Assembly: GCA_027886185.1 (NCBI GenBank)
Contig: WOAB01000530.1
Coordinates: forward strand, 682,001-746,000
Direction: 5' to 3'
Length of the DNA: 64,000 nt
Source: Rheum nobile
Taxonomy: Eukaryota; Streptophyta; Magnoliopsida; Caryophyllales; Polygonaceae
The notes beneath the pieces are model-generated. The model was not told the DNA's origin. It saw nothing but the letters and a program-made list of their open reading frames with translations, and made no database searches. Position numbers and translations under genes: made by a program. Of the stretch, positions 12,246 through 23,940 are shown piece after piece; position 1 is the first letter of the stretch, and every line of letters begins with the position of its first letter.

Positions 12246-12798
12246 TATCGCATTTGGGTATTAGAGTAATGAAGGTGTGGTTGATTTGTTTGAGGAGTTT
12301 GCCAGATTGGAAGAAACTATTAACTGATTTGATGACAAGAGCTCCTACAATATGCCAGTATTTTTGATAGAACAGGGCTGACATCCCATCAGGCCCTGGA
12401 GATTTGTCGCTACCAATATTGAAAACGACATCCTTGATTTCATCATTAGTAACATTTTTGGTTAAATTGGTATTATTTTGGTCTGTGACCTCTTTGGTGA
12501 TGTTACTTAGCAGGTTTTGAAGGTTGTTGTTATTAATTGTTCCTTTTTTGAATCTTTTTTCAAAGTCTGATCTGATTTCATTTCGGATATTTTCAAGACC
12601 GATGATGATCGTTCCTTCTTGTGTTCTAATTTCCCGTATGATTTTACGGCTTCTCTTTCCATTGGCAATACGATGAAAATAATTAGTGTTAGTGTCAATT
12701 GATTTAATGTGCTTGGTTTTAGCTCTTTGGCTCCAATATTTTTTTATGGTAGGATAAGAGACATGCTTTTTTATTGATGAGTCGTGCTTGTTTGTTAA

Positions 12799-13782
12799 TT
12801 AAAGATTGGTTTGGTTTGGGTTGTCAATGATTTCCTTTTGTATTTTGGAGAGTTCAGTCTCTGTTTCGCTAATCTGGTTAAAAATATTGCCAAATGTAGT
12901 TTTATTCCACTTTTTGGCACTTATTTTAAGTGTAATTTTTTTTACAAGGTTGTACATATGGGAGCCTTGGGTTTCAATGCGGCATGCTTGTTTAACTAGA
13001 TTTTCAAAGTATTTCCTCGTTGTCCACATTCTTTCAAATTTGAAGGGTTGTGCTTTGAAGGGATTTGGATTTTCGATTTCCACTGAAATAGGGCAGTGGT
13101 CCGACAGGGTGAAAGGATGATTTTTAGTAAAGATACCGGGAAACCATTGTAGGATTTGATCATGAACAAGCACCCGGTCTAATTTTTCATAGATGTTATT
13201 TATTTCCGTTTGGTTTTTACGCCATGTGAATTGTCCGCCTTGTGTTGGAATATTAAGGAGGTCACATCTATTTCTGAAATTGTGGAGTCTGTCAAATCTT
13301 GAGAAGATATTGTGAGTTCTACCCTTTTTTTCCGAGGTTGATTCAATTTCGTTAAGATCGCCAATGAAGAGACATGGCATATGGGTTTGAGAAATAAAGT
13401 TTGTAAGGAGAGTCCAAAACTCATTTTTTTCGTTCTCTTTTGGTGGGGCATAAGAGAAAATGATCATCATAGTATAATCTTTGTCAATGATTTTATACTT
13501 GACAGCTATGAATCTTTTATCGATATGTGTTAATTCACATAGTTCGTTTTGCAGTTGGTAAGATTTCCACATGACACATAAGCCACCAGAGAAGCCAGTG
13601 GCAGGCGAGAAGTGAAAAGTGTCAAACCCGACTTTAAGCCAAAGACCTTTACTTGGTTCCTGTTTTGTTCTTGTTTCAACAAGTGCCATGATTTGGATCT
13701 TCTCTATTTTACATAGAGCTTCAATATCAGTCCATAGGGTTTTACGACCGATACCCCGACAATTCCAAAGGCATATCTTCAT
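12799..13782 (-). pseudogene. LINE ORF2 N-terminal APE-type endonuclease
   Basis: 327 codons start with MKICLWNCRGIGRKTLW, the usual start of plant LINE ORF2. The endonuclease blocks are present in order: NCRG, ALVETRT (catalytic Glu), the Tyr block around FSYAPPKE, FIGDLNEI (Asp/Asn), FTWRK and LSDHCPI (Asp/His). The reading stops at 12799. A neighbouring frame then carries the linker, and the SPGPDGMSALF start of RT lies further on, so a frame break separates endonuclease from RT. The endonuclease itself looks intact. Confidence 0.88.
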
Positions 13783-15808
13783 ATAAACCTATGGAAGAGT
13801 TTGCAAGTGAGCTTGGTCTTGCCATGGGAGGTTTGTTTAAGTTTATCGTAGAAGTTCAGTAAGATAAATAAAACTGATATTGAGGCTTGTGAAGCCTTGC
13901 CTTGGATCATTGTGTTTTTAACACCTACAGTGGCTTGTGAAGCCCAATTTTGGTATATATTGATAGAGGTTTCCTTTCCCTTAGAAAAAGGGGGAAACAT
14001 AATTTTCATACAATTGTTCATATAGCAAGATACAAGTAATTAGCTATAGAAGTTGTAAGGCATATCAGATATAATTTTGTTCAGACAAGCTCTTGTTCTT
14101 CCAAGTTTTCCAGAACAATAGAGTAATTTAATAACAACAGCAGATAATGGGTTATACACATCAGCTAGTTTACTCCTAGTCAATTTTTTGCTGTTGGTTG
14201 TGGATTCTTTAACCCAGAGAGAGGAGAAGCATAGCACCACCAGAGTCCTATTCAGAAAAGTCTGTTCTGTAGGATGTTTTAATCCAAGGAGGCCCTACAC
14301 AGTCAAGGCGAAAGTAGTGTGGATCAGTTGGTAGAGGCAACCATTGTAATTCCAATAAGAAATAGGAATCAAGCCGAGATTGAAATTAAGTAAAAGACAA
14401 TTAGGATTGTGATTGAGCGAGTTAAGTTTGTTCTTGAGAAGATGAAACATAACAACTAAAGAGCATGGATCGATCAGGATAAAAGGAAAGTTAAGGTTGT
14501 TCTTGGATTTAAAGATACGTCTAGAGATAAGTAGGGTTTTGTAGTGATTATTCCCCTCAATGGTTATGCAATTTTCATAGAAGTTAATTTTCAGTGAACA
14601 ATTCAGTGTGAGATTATCACAAAAGAGGCCATAGTAATCCAGTGAAGAAACACACAGGTACAACAGAACATGGGATGATTGCTCATTCTTAGAGCTAGTA
14701 AAATACCATCTACCAGTGATCATATCATGACAGTATAGAATCAGATTGTTAGTCTTCCCCTTTCTCTTATCAAGCAGGGGTTCAATTTCATCATTGTTGG
14801 GGTTAGCTCCCATTGATTTTTTGTATGAATCATCATCATTCAGAGATGATGTGTTTTTGGTAATGTTGATAACAACAATATAGGAGTTTGGTGTATTTGC
14901 CTATGGAGCAGTAATCATAGAGGTTTCACAACAGAGGGTTATAGGGTGAGGTTTGGTACCCTTCCCCATAGCAGATAGCAGCAGGTAAATCATGAAGAAT
15001 TTGATAACAACAGCCCACCGAACAAGCACACACTTCTTATCAATAGAGCAGTAAGGGAGCAGTTTAGCAAATAGAGGGATCCACAAGGAGTAAAATAAGA
15101 GGTAGAGTTCAAGAGTGGGGTTAATACACCTTGGATTGAGGTAGATTTGTAGCCAGAGAGGAGGAGCTTCCTGGAAGCGAGTCTTGATCCCCGCACCCTC
15201 AATCGCACCAGAAATCCAGAGCCGAGCGGTTTGCCGACGGGCCTTTGCAGAAGCCTTCTTCAAGGAGGACAAGATTGTTGTTACCCAAGGAATTACCATA
15301 GCCAGAACTCGAGGCTTGGGACTCTTTTGAGGCCAATAAGATGGCCCCATCCAGGAGAGACGAATTTCTTGAACATGATGGCGGTGATTTGGGTGGATCT
15401 GGAACAAATCTTGAGAATTTGGAGCTGCTTGAGTGAGATCAGGCAAGAAGCTCGCCACCCACCAAGGATCAGAGCAAGGAGGGGAGGACTCGGCCGGCGC
15501 CGCCAAGGGAGGTTGACGATCGGAGAGCGATGGCGAGAGTGACTCCGGAGACGAGATCGAAGAGCTTATAGAGAAGAGCCCTTTTTTGAAGCCAAAATTT
15601 GGGTAGAAGTTGGAGAGGAGGCCATAAAGCTTAATTAGTTGCTTCCATTTGAAGGAAAGACATCTTCTGGTGGAAGATTGAAGCAGGGAGGTTGTTGATT
15701 TTTGGTTGAGTTTGGTGCGGCGCTGTGTAGAGGGGATAAAGGAAAGAGAGGTTTTTGGGCTAAGGTTCTCCATTAGGGTTTTTCAGTCTTTAGTGGTTTG
15801 TAATTGTG
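13783..15808 (-). other. LINE 5' region without recognisable ORF1
   Basis: About 2 kb of leader lies between the 5' target duplication and ORF2. Two longer minus-strand readings (14901-15773, 290 codons; 14295-14813, 172 codons) show no zinc knuckle or RNA-binding motif that I recognise. One of them may be a decayed ORF1. Confidence 0.4.
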
Positions 15809-15826
15809 TATTTTGTCCATCTTTTT

Positions 15827-16555
15827 CTTTTTCCTTTACTCTATATTTAGCAGAGCTTTTTTTTTTTATATATTGAAATTTAACAGTTCTGTATTCCTCC
15901 CTTTTTTCTAAAACTTATTCTTTATTTCTGGCCCTTTTTTCATGTAATGATTGGTATTTAAAATTTTATAAATTATAAAAGTGATTTTTCTACTTGTAAT
16001 CTATAAAAGTAAGACGGTTTTGCATAAATACACCATTTTATAATAGTGGTTACATAAATGCCTAAGTTTTTTTCAACTTGCAAGGATACTCCTTTTTGAG
16101 CATTTTTGTAAAACAATACGCAATAATATATATTTTTTCCAAAATTTGAAAATTAGGAAATAATGGAGTAAACTATCAAAACGTTAAAAAAAGGAAAAAG
16201 CATCCAAAAAGTAAAGGGCAATATATATTATCTTTGTAATCATTTCTCAACCTATTCTTGAAGGATTGTGAATCTAATTATTATAACCAACTGCTGCATT
16301 TGCTAAGATTTTATAACACAAGTAAATCTTTTTTAGATAATATCACGATTTTAATATTATTATTGTTTGTGAGTTCGTAAAGTGTTGTTTTCCCTAGCTT
16401 CCAAATGTTAATGTCTTCTTGTTCTTTGTGATTCACTGGCGCAACACATGAACGAACTACAAGATTAAGATTCCTATCGACTACAAAAAAAAACTACGTT
16501 TTATGTCATGGGTACGTTAAATCTTGCTAATATTTGTTGATTGAACATATATTAT
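15827..16555. other. AT-rich stretch, no gene seen
   Basis: Low-complexity AT-rich DNA between the LINE and the next element. I see no coding signature, RNA gene or clear repeat ends. Confidence 0.5.
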
Positions 16556-16559
16556 AATT

Positions 16560-16978
16560 AGCATCAAGCTGAACATAGGACAACACCCCCAATTCCTTCG
16601 CATCAGTCTCGACCCGAAGCTGCGCAATTCCCAATTCCTTGTATATGGTCAATCCTTAGAGGAGGCCAAGTAATTCAGCACAAAAAGCTGAGTGCCCTCA
16701 TCTTGTAGTAGTGTAGGCTTTAATAAATCCTCCATTATGGCCTCTAATTAAACCACCAACCCCAACTCTCTCCAGACCTTGTTTAAACGCTCCATCAATG
16801 TTCAGTTTCAGCCAGCCATGGGGAGGACGAGTCCATCTCGCTCTCGGTTCAGCCGTGTTACCCAAAATGCTAGCGTACTAAGCCTTTGATTTTTCTTTGG
16901 CAGCAATATACTCCTTCACTCTATGCTTGATGATGATTCATGTATTAGGGGATGATTGTCCTGTCTCCCCCAAAGATG
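16560..16978 (-). pseudogene. LINE RNase H tail, distal half (split by copia insertion)
   Basis: The minus strand reads WTRPPHGWLKLNIDGAFKQG, then GVGGLIR and later FCAELLGLL and YKELGI, the RNase H (RVT_3) domain of plant LINE-type polyproteins, with stops. It continues the zf-RVT fragment at 23148-23310. Joining the flanks over the 6.2-kb copia element restores ...RWRNTC-IFGGDRTIIP... in one frame. Confidence 0.78.
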
Positions 16979-16983
16979 CAAGT

Positions 16984-17920
16984 TGTTGGAACGATAACGT
17001 TCCATCTAGTTTTGATGATGATAAACTCAAATGCTTTTGATGGTTTTTAGTGTGACTATGAGTTTGAGGAAACGATTGAGACAAATGATCAATGGAACGA
17101 TGAAAACCAGTGAAGAGTCAAAACAGAGAAGCAAAGGAACAGAGAAACCAAAAATAACACGCTGGAACGAAAGAAGAGAAGAAACGCATGATGTTGAATA
17201 GAACAGAGAAAGGGAACAACGCAAGGAACGGAGGACGCACGCGCTGAAACCCTAGAGAGCCGCCAAATATCTGTTATGGAAAACAGATTTGGAAGTTGCA
17301 ACTTGGGCCTCAAGGAAGATCTCGGTGAAGAGATAATTTGGTTAGGATAAGTTTAGAAAAGATTGTATAGGATTTTATTCTCTTACTTTCCTTAAGTAAA
17401 ACTAGGGTAAATCTGAGAACTTCCTAGACTATACATTCGAAAGCTGCGAACTTCACTTACTAGACAGAACACGGAACACAGAAGATAGACGACGAAACAC
17501 AGAGATATTCAGTGAGTAAAGCATTCGGAACAAGAGAAGAGCATTTGAAAGAAGAGAAGAGTATTCGAAGGGAGAAGAAGAACACTTACAAGGGACGAGA
17601 CTTTGGTGAGTTGAGTACTTGTTAGGGTTTTGTTTGTCTAGTGTGTTGTTAGGAACGTTACATCTAAGAGGTCTAGATATCTAGGAGTAAACTAGATTGA
17701 GAGAAGACTTGCTTGTTGTAATTCCTGGAATAATAACATAAGTAGACATTTAAAATCCTACTAGGGAAACCTAGAGGTAGAGGTTTTTCTCAGTCAACTA
17801 GTTGGTTGATTGAGTTTTCCTCTCTAAGGAACTGAGCTTGCTACTTATTAATCTGTCGTTATTTTCCGCTGCCCAAGGAACGAACTTGTCGTTCCTTGAT
17901 CTAACACACTCGATTCTACA
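16984..17920 (+). repeat. 5' LTR of SIRE-like copia element
   Basis: Begins TGTTGGAACG and ends GATTCTACA. It is 937 bp and highly similar to the copy at 22230-23142; the main differences are two small length changes. Confidence 0.93.
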
Positions 17921-17922
17921 AT

Positions 17923-17934
17923 TGGTATCAGAGC
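17923..17934 (+). other. primer binding site (initiator Met tRNA)
   Basis: TGGTATCAGAGC, the standard primer site of plant copia elements, lies two bases after the 5' LTR end. Confidence 0.9.
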
Positions 17935-17979
17935 AGGTTTGTTCTAGATTGTGCGTTACTTACAGATTTACAGGTAACA

Positions 17980-18978
17980 ATGTCTCCTTCTACCGTCGAA
18001 GTTGGTTTGAACTCTTCAAGGCCTCCTCTCTTGCTCGCTGGACAATATCAACATTGGAAGACACTCTTCATCAAGTGGGTGCAAAGCCATGACTACCAAT
18101 GCTGGTTGGTGATCTCTCTTGGTGATATTGACATTGTTGATCTGGAAAAGAAGAAGAAATTGAAGAAATGGGATCAAGACGATCTCCAAATCATGGAGAA
18201 AAACTGCAAAGCAGCCATGCTCATCAACAACGCTCTCAACCAGCAAGATGTGCAAAAACTCCAATCTAGTGAGTCGGCCAATGCTAAAAGGCTTGCCTTG
18301 GAACAGATGTACATGGGAAGCAAGGATCTTCGTGAAGTTGATCGTTTCACTGCCAAGAAGGATTTCTATAACTTCAAGATGGATGACAAGGAAGACGTGA
18401 GTTCCTATCAAGCTAGATTTGAGAAAATCACAGCAAATCTAACTGCCCATTCAGTCACCGATGCAGAAATCCTCCCTGACGAGAAGATCCTTATAATCAT
18501 TGATGGGCTTCCTCATCGTCATACGATGACCAAAGCCATTCTAAAGGAGAATCCCAATACCGTCAAACTGACGTTCCATGAGGTGTTCAGCAAGATCCAG
18601 AAGTATGACAATGAAGAGAAGGCTGCAAGAAACAAGGATTCCAAAGAAAAAGGAATCGCTTCAATGGTTGGAAAGGCTGTTGATAGGATTGAAAATGACC
18701 TCGATGACAATAATGGCTCCGATGATCCTGAGGTGGTGTTGTTAACCAAAGTCATGCGTTCCCTCTACAACAAAGGAAGAAACAGTAGAGGTGGGAACAG
18801 TGAGACTCGTGACATCAGGGATATCACATGCTACAACTGCAATGAAAAGGGTCACTACTCTAGTTCATGCCTAAAGCCCAAGAAACCAAGCACACCTTCT
18901 GGGAACGATGAGAAGAGAGCTCTCGTTGTTGTGTGGGGCAATGATGATGACTCAGATGGTGAAGATCCTGAAGCCTAG
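17980..18978 (+). pseudogene. copia Gag (UBN2-type capsid) with CCHC zinc knuckle
   Basis: 332 codons from MSPSTVEVGLNSSRPP. The N-terminal two thirds read like the UBN2 gag domain (GQYQHWKTLFIKWVQ, later DAEILPDEKILIIIDGLP). A zinc knuckle CYNCNEKGHYSSSC is near residues 284-297. It would coat element RNA in virus-like particles. A TAG at 18976-18978 ends the reading, yet the next reading (18988-20004) is in the same frame and continues the acidic linker, so the TAG may be a nonsense change rather than the natural end. Confidence 0.85.
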
Positions 18979-18987
18979 AGTGGCAAG

Positions 18988-20004
18988 ATGTATGCAATGG
19001 CCATCAACGACTCCTCTGAGGAACTCGAGGTAAATCCTGAAACGTTCTTGAAATCTCTTGTGAATTATGATAAGAAATCCTTAATTGCTCTCATAAGGGA
19101 AATGTATTCTGAAAACTTGAAAACACAAGAGGAACTTGCTAATTCTGAAGATGAGTGTAGTAGTTTAAAAGAAAATCTTTCTAACACTGCTAGTAGCTCA
19201 ACTGTTCCTTGTTCTTCATGTGATGCTAATCATGAGGAACTTCAGAGATTAAGAAATGAAAAGGTCTCTTTGCTTATGAATGAAGTTTCTAACAATACTG
19301 ATGCAAGGAGTATAGCTAGTCCAAGTAAGCTTGAAGCACATATATCCGAGATGAAGTCCTATGTGCACAAGATTCATTCTGTTCTGATGGAACAGAAGGC
19401 TGAAGCTGAAAGCATCAAGTTCGTCGAATCAAGGTATGGTATTGGCTATACAGGTTCCAAGCAAACGGAAGATGATCCCTCTATACTGGAACTACGTGAA
19501 GCAAAAGATAGGGAACTTCAAGATGCTAGAGAGAAGAATCGCAATCTTGAGGAACGCGTCAAGGTCCTTGAGAGTGGTCTGGATGAAACTCAGTCCTGGT
19601 ACACTGGACAACCTGCCCACAAGATTTTTCTCAAGCAGTCTCAGGGAACGCAACCAAACGTTTCATGTCCTGAACGTACCAAACAACGCAAGAGTATTGT
19701 TCCCAACAGAAAGTATGTTAAGATGGAACAGTTCAAGCTGTGCTGGTATTGTGGGGACAACAGACATGTGCAAAGAGATTGTAAAAAGAAAAAGAAGTTC
19801 TCTGAAGAGCACACAAAGAGAAGGAACAGTAGGAGTAACAATGTAAACTTGAATGATTTCTATGATGATTCACATGTGCATAATCATAATCATGCTAAGA
19901 CTAGGAAGAAATTTGTTGTTAATGTTAGAACTATTCCTATGGAACAATTGCATTATGTGTCTCGACCAGGTAAGGGTAAGCTTGCCTGGGTCGCCAAACC
20001 TTAA
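18988..20004 (+). pseudogene. copia Gag C-terminal extension with coiled coil and second zinc knuckle
   Basis: 338 codons in frame with the upstream Gag. The middle is rich in E, K and L with heptad character (for example AKDRELQDAREKNRNLEERV). A second CCHC knuckle, CWYCGDNRHVQRDC, lies at 19741-19782. It ends VAKP-stop, and the protease begins at once in another frame, so a frameshift around 20000 has separated them. Two-knuckle Gags with a coiled-coil part are seen in long SIRE-like elements. Confidence 0.75.
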
Positions 20005-20340
20005 CCTTTTTTTTGTGCAGGCTGAAGTGAGGGGGAACGAGAGGTGGTACATTGACAGCGCTTGTTCATGCCACATGACTGGAAAGGAAGATCAACTCAC
20101 CTCACTTCACAAACACTCAAAAGGGAGTGTTGCTCTTGGAGACAAGAGACGCAGCGAAATCATTGGAACAGGCGAAACGAAACTAAACTCCAGTATCACG
20201 GTAAAAGCAGTTAGTTTAGTTCATGAACTTGGTTTCAGTTTGTTGAGTGTTGCACAGCTTTGCGACCAAGGGAACAACAAAATGGCACGTAGTAGACTGC
20301 AAAAGCACTTCTTGAACGAAACAGTTCCTTGGGCCCTCAT
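20005..20340 (+). pseudogene. copia aspartic protease stub and deletion junction
   Basis: Reads NLFFVQAEVRG, then WYIDSACSCHMTG, where copia proteases usually have DSGCSRHMTG. It then has the typical tail HELGFSLLSVAQLCDQG. Immediately after this the reading passes into the RNase H end (ALISWGSK) around 20270-20330, so integrase and RT were removed in one step. Confidence 0.82.
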
Positions 20341-20715
20341 TTCATGGGGTTCTAAGTAGCAAAACTTTGTGGCCCTCTCCAATGCAGAAGCTGATACGTT
20401 GCCGCGGCAAGCTGTTGTGCTCAGGTATTATGGCTTAAGCAACAACTGGAAGACTATGGTATGTCTCTTGGCACCGTTCCTATTATGTGTGATAATACTA
20501 GTGCCATCAACATTTCAAAAAATTCAGTTCATCATTCACGTACTAAGCATATTGACATTCGTCATCATTTTCTACGTGATAATGTTGACACGGGCTTTAT
20601 TAGAATGGAACATTGCAGGACTGAAAATCAAGTGGCAGACATCTTCACCAAAGCACTAGACAAAGGTCCATTCGAGTATCTTCGATTACTCCTTGGCATG
20701 ATCTCTCTGAATTGA
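20340..20715 (+). pseudogene. copia RNase H C-terminal fragment
   Basis: Pieces in two frames: WGSK-stop-QNFVALSNAEADTL, then from 20461 GTVPIMCDNTSAINISKN, KHIDIRHHFLRD and NQVADIFTKALDK, the classic copia RNase H end. An in-frame TAG at 20357 and a frameshift near 20460 inactivate it. Confidence 0.88.
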
Positions 20716-22229
20716 GGACCTTCACATCCATTATTCCCTCAATACTTGGCTAATTCGTTCCATAATTTTCATGAAGTTCCTTGTCCGTGTGCCTTTCATG
20801 ACTTGATTTTCATGACTTTAGCTTATTCGAATTGCTTTGTATTAGGATTTAGATACTTTGTCTTTTGATTTGTGTTGAATTACTTGATTGCATGCTAACA
20901 TCTTCTTAAAGACCCAAAACAACCAATTTGATGATTGAACCCTCATTACAAGCCCACATGATAATTGGTTGTACAGCCTACCTTAGCCACGATTCAGGTA
21001 AACGTTCCCTATGATCCCTCTTTGCTATACTTTTTACTGGGAATAATTACTTGAGTTGTTTTTCTTCCTACCATGAGTTTGGATATACTATATTTTGTGT
21101 GAACCCAACATTGAAATATCCAGACTAGCCTCGCAAGCACTCTTGGTCTCAGGGGGAACAAAGACCATTGCTCAAATTAAGGGGGAACTGATAGTTGTGG
21201 AACACTGAATTTGAATCAGAGGCTGGCATTAATTGAGTTGCAGGTATCCGTTGGAACGGCTCCTTGTGCGATTTGACCGCTCTGCGACTGGAACAGTGAC
21301 GCGGCAACCGAGCAAAAAGTGACCGTTGCATCAGGAGAGAGAAGAGTTATTGAAGGAAACTTTTGAAAGAAGGAAACTTAGAGACGGTTGAGATCTGAAA
21401 GATTTTATTTGGAAAAGATTTTATCTTGAAAAAGATTTTATCTTGTTCCTATATATATGACATATCTTCACAAGTTCCTGCACCGCCACTCCTCTCTCTC
21501 TGATATCTCTCAGAATTCAAATACTCTCAAATCTCTAAAGCTCTCTACCTTCCATGGATTCCCCAAGCAAGAAGATCATCACCGACAAATTAAGGGCAAT
21601 ACCAAGGGAACGGGCACTGTCGCTGCAAAGAAAGCGGTTGGTGAAGGAACGTTTAAGGGAAGCTCAATTCAGCAACTGAACACAACCATGTCATTGCTCT
21701 TGGATCATTTCTTGAGCAAAGCCGATGACTCTGCTGAAGACCCTGAGATCTGAGTGCTCTCCGTTCCTTTCCCTGCCCGTCTGACCCTTTGTTCTTGTTT
21801 TTCTTATGTTTTTATGTTCTTTTTGTGATTATTCCTTATCTTCTGATCTTAGCTGTCTATGTCCCTATGCTTTGTACCTCGCATGACTTTATGAATGAAT
21901 TATTTTGCTTATGAGTTGCATGTGTGTCAAGTCTTTCTGTCATTTGTGAAACTTTTGATGATGCCAAAAGGGGAAAGTATGGAAAATGTGAAACCCAATG
22001 AAGGGTTGATAACAGAAGCTAGTGCTAAGGGGAACGACAATGCTACTTGAAGGTAAATTCCCAATAAACTTTCTGAGGGGGAACAGTGTTAACATCTTGA
22101 ACATAGTATCTGTGTGATTAAATGTGAAAATGCCTTTACTTGTCTGTTTTGAACTGTGTATTTTGACTTGCACATTTTGAAGGAGTTTGTCATCACCAAA
22201 AAGGGGGGGGGGGGGGGGGGGGGGGAAAT
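20716..22229 (+). other. copia 3' spacer with polypurine tract and 23-G run
   Basis: 1.5 kb between RNase H and the 3' LTR with no convincing gene; a 98-codon reading at 21457-21753 is unrecognised and may be a relic of the extra 3' ORF known from SIRE-type elements. The tract just before the LTR reads AAAAA, then 23 Gs (22203-22225), then AAAT, and marks the plus-strand primer site. Other GGGGGAAC blocks lie around 21152-21188 and 22076-22084. Confidence 0.65.
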
Positions 22230-23142
22230 TGTTGGAACGATAACGTTCTCTCTAGTTTTGATGATGATAAACTCAAATGCTTTTGATGGTTTTTAGTGTG
22301 ACTATGAGTTTCAGGAAACGATTGAGACAAATGATCAATGGAACGATGAAAATCAGTGAAGAGTCAAAACAGAGAAGCAAAGGAACAGAGAAACCAAAAA
22401 CAACACGCTGGAACTAAAGAAGAGACGCGTGATGTTGAACAGAACAGAGAAAGGGAACAGCGCAAGGAACGGAGGACGCGCGCGCTGAAACCCTAGAGAG
22501 CCGCCGAATATCTGTTATGGAAAACAAATTTGGAAGTTGCAACTTGGGCCTCAAGGAAGATCCCGGTGAAGAGATAATTTGGTTAGGATAAGTTTAGAAA
22601 AGATTGTATAGGATTTTATTCTCTTATTTTTCTTAAGTAAAAATAGGGTAAATCTGAGAACTTCCTAGACTATACATTCGAAAGCTGTGAACTTCACTTA
22701 CTAGACAGAACACGGAACACAGAAGATAGACGACGAAACACAAAGATATTCAGTGAGTAGAGCATTCGGAACAAGAGAAGAGCATTTGAAAGAAGAGAAG
22801 AGTATTCGAAGGGAGAAGAAGAACACTTACAAGGGACGAGACTTTGGTGAGTTGAGTACTTGTTAGGGTTTTGTTTGTCTAGTGTGTTGTTAGGAACGTT
22901 ACATCTAAGAGGTCTAGATATCTAGGAGTAAACTAGATTGAGAGAAGACTTGCTTGTTGTAATTCCTGAAATAATAACATAAGTAGACATTTGAAATCCT
23001 AGAGGTTTTTCTCAGTCAACTAGTTGGTTGATTGAGTTTTCCTCTCTAAGGAACTGAGCTTGCTACTTATTAATCTGTCGTTATTTTCCGCTGCCCAAGG
23101 AACGAACTTGTCGTTTCTTGATCTAACACACTCAATTCTACA
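22230..23142 (+). repeat. 3' LTR of SIRE-like copia element
   Basis: 913 bp, TGTTGGAACG to CAATTCTACA, close to the 5' LTR at 16984-17920 and followed by the target duplication CAAGT. Confidence 0.93.
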
Positions 23143-23147
23143 CAAGT

Positions 23148-23310
23148 ATTTCTCCAACGCCAAAGCCACCAAATCACGTTCTGGCTGATATTGCTCTCAA
23201 TCCAATACTTGAAATCAGCTTGCATAAACACAATGAATGCGCTCCCAGAAATGAAAAAAAAATACAAGTTCCAAAGAAAACTCTTGAAATTATACCCCGC
23301 TTTTAGCAAC
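23148..23310 (-). pseudogene. LINE zf-RVT fragment, proximal half of the split relict
   Basis: The minus strand reads AGYNFKSFLWNLYFFFISG, then DFKYWIESNISQNVIWWLWRWRNTC, typical of the segment before the RNase H of plant LINE-type proteins. It continues at 16978 once the copia element and one CAAGT copy are removed. Confidence 0.72.
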
Positions 23311-23940
23311 AGAGAGGACTAGCAATAGGCACAAGTGTATCACTGAACTATTATACATAAGTCATGAGAAATATATCCCTTGAATCAAAATTGTGTCCCA
23401 GATTCCTCCAATCGTGTTTGTAGTTCGTGGACGTCCCAAAATCGGAGTTGAGTGTCGAAGACAAGTGGGTAAAGAATCGAAATTGGGGTGGCCAGAAATT
23501 GTTGATTGTGGATGACACAATGTTAGGAAGGGGAGAGGAGAAGGCTGGAAGCAAGGAGTTTGACGATTTCATCCCCTCGTAGAGTTGCTCAGAAATTCTT
23601 CGTCAAAGTCGATTAGGAATCATGTTAGGGTAAAGAAAAGGGGGGGAATTTTATATGAGATAAAATGAGGATTTTGGGCCCATTGATCCTTTAAGAGTTT
23701 TCAATTAATAAAAGAGACCCCTACTAGTTTTTATGTATTTTTTCTATCCCTACTAGCTTATTTTATTTTTATTTTTCCTTCCTCTTCTTTGTTTTTTCTC
23801 TCTCTAAAATATTGTTTTTTGGGGTTTAGGGTTTAAGGGGTAGGGTTTAGGGGGCAGGGAGTATGGTTTAGGGAGAGGGGTCCATTTTTACTAAGGGTCC
23901 ATTAGTTTAAAAAAAGGTTTGTCAAAGGGTCATTTACTTA
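23311..23940. other. non-coding stretch with interstitial telomere-like repeats
   Basis: No gene recognised; a 73-codon minus-strand reading (23351-23572) has no familiar motif. At 23819-23885 there are several degenerate TTTAGGG-type units (GGTTTAGGGTTTAAGG), resembling plant telomere repeat. Confidence 0.5.

Larger units (their letters stand above)
7512..15808 (-). mobile_element. full-length LINE (non-LTR retrotransposon), interrupted by a solo LTR
   Basis: The element is bounded by an 18-bp target duplication, TATTTTGTCCATCTTTTT, at 7494-7511 and 15809-15826. The 3' poly-A tail lies at the left end. From right to left it has a leader of about 2 kb, the endonuclease, RT, zf-RVT and RNase H regions. 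Removing the 2.1-kb solo LTR leaves about 6.2 kb. The ORF2 remnants carry a changed catalytic residue, frame breaks and stops, so it is dead. I do not recognise a gag-like ORF1 in 13783-15808. Confidence 0.88.
16979..23147 (+). mobile_element. SIRE-like Ty1/copia retrotransposon, internally deleted
   Basis: Two LTRs (16984-17920 and 22230-23142) enclose a 4.3-kb interior. The target duplication is CAAGT at 16979-16983 and 23143-23147. The interior has a primer site, a Gag with a UBN2-like domain, a long second Gag-like reading, a protease stub and the RNase H C-terminus. Integrase and almost all of RT are missing. Runs of GGGGGAAC between RNase H and the 3' LTR, and the long 3' spacer, recall the SIRE/Maximus lineage. 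It is non-autonomous. Confidence 0.92.

Noticed and set aside
14901..15773. 290-codon reading starting MENLSPKTSLSF as a host gene
   Set aside because: It lies inside the LINE target duplications, so it is leader or decayed ORF1 of the element, not a host gene.
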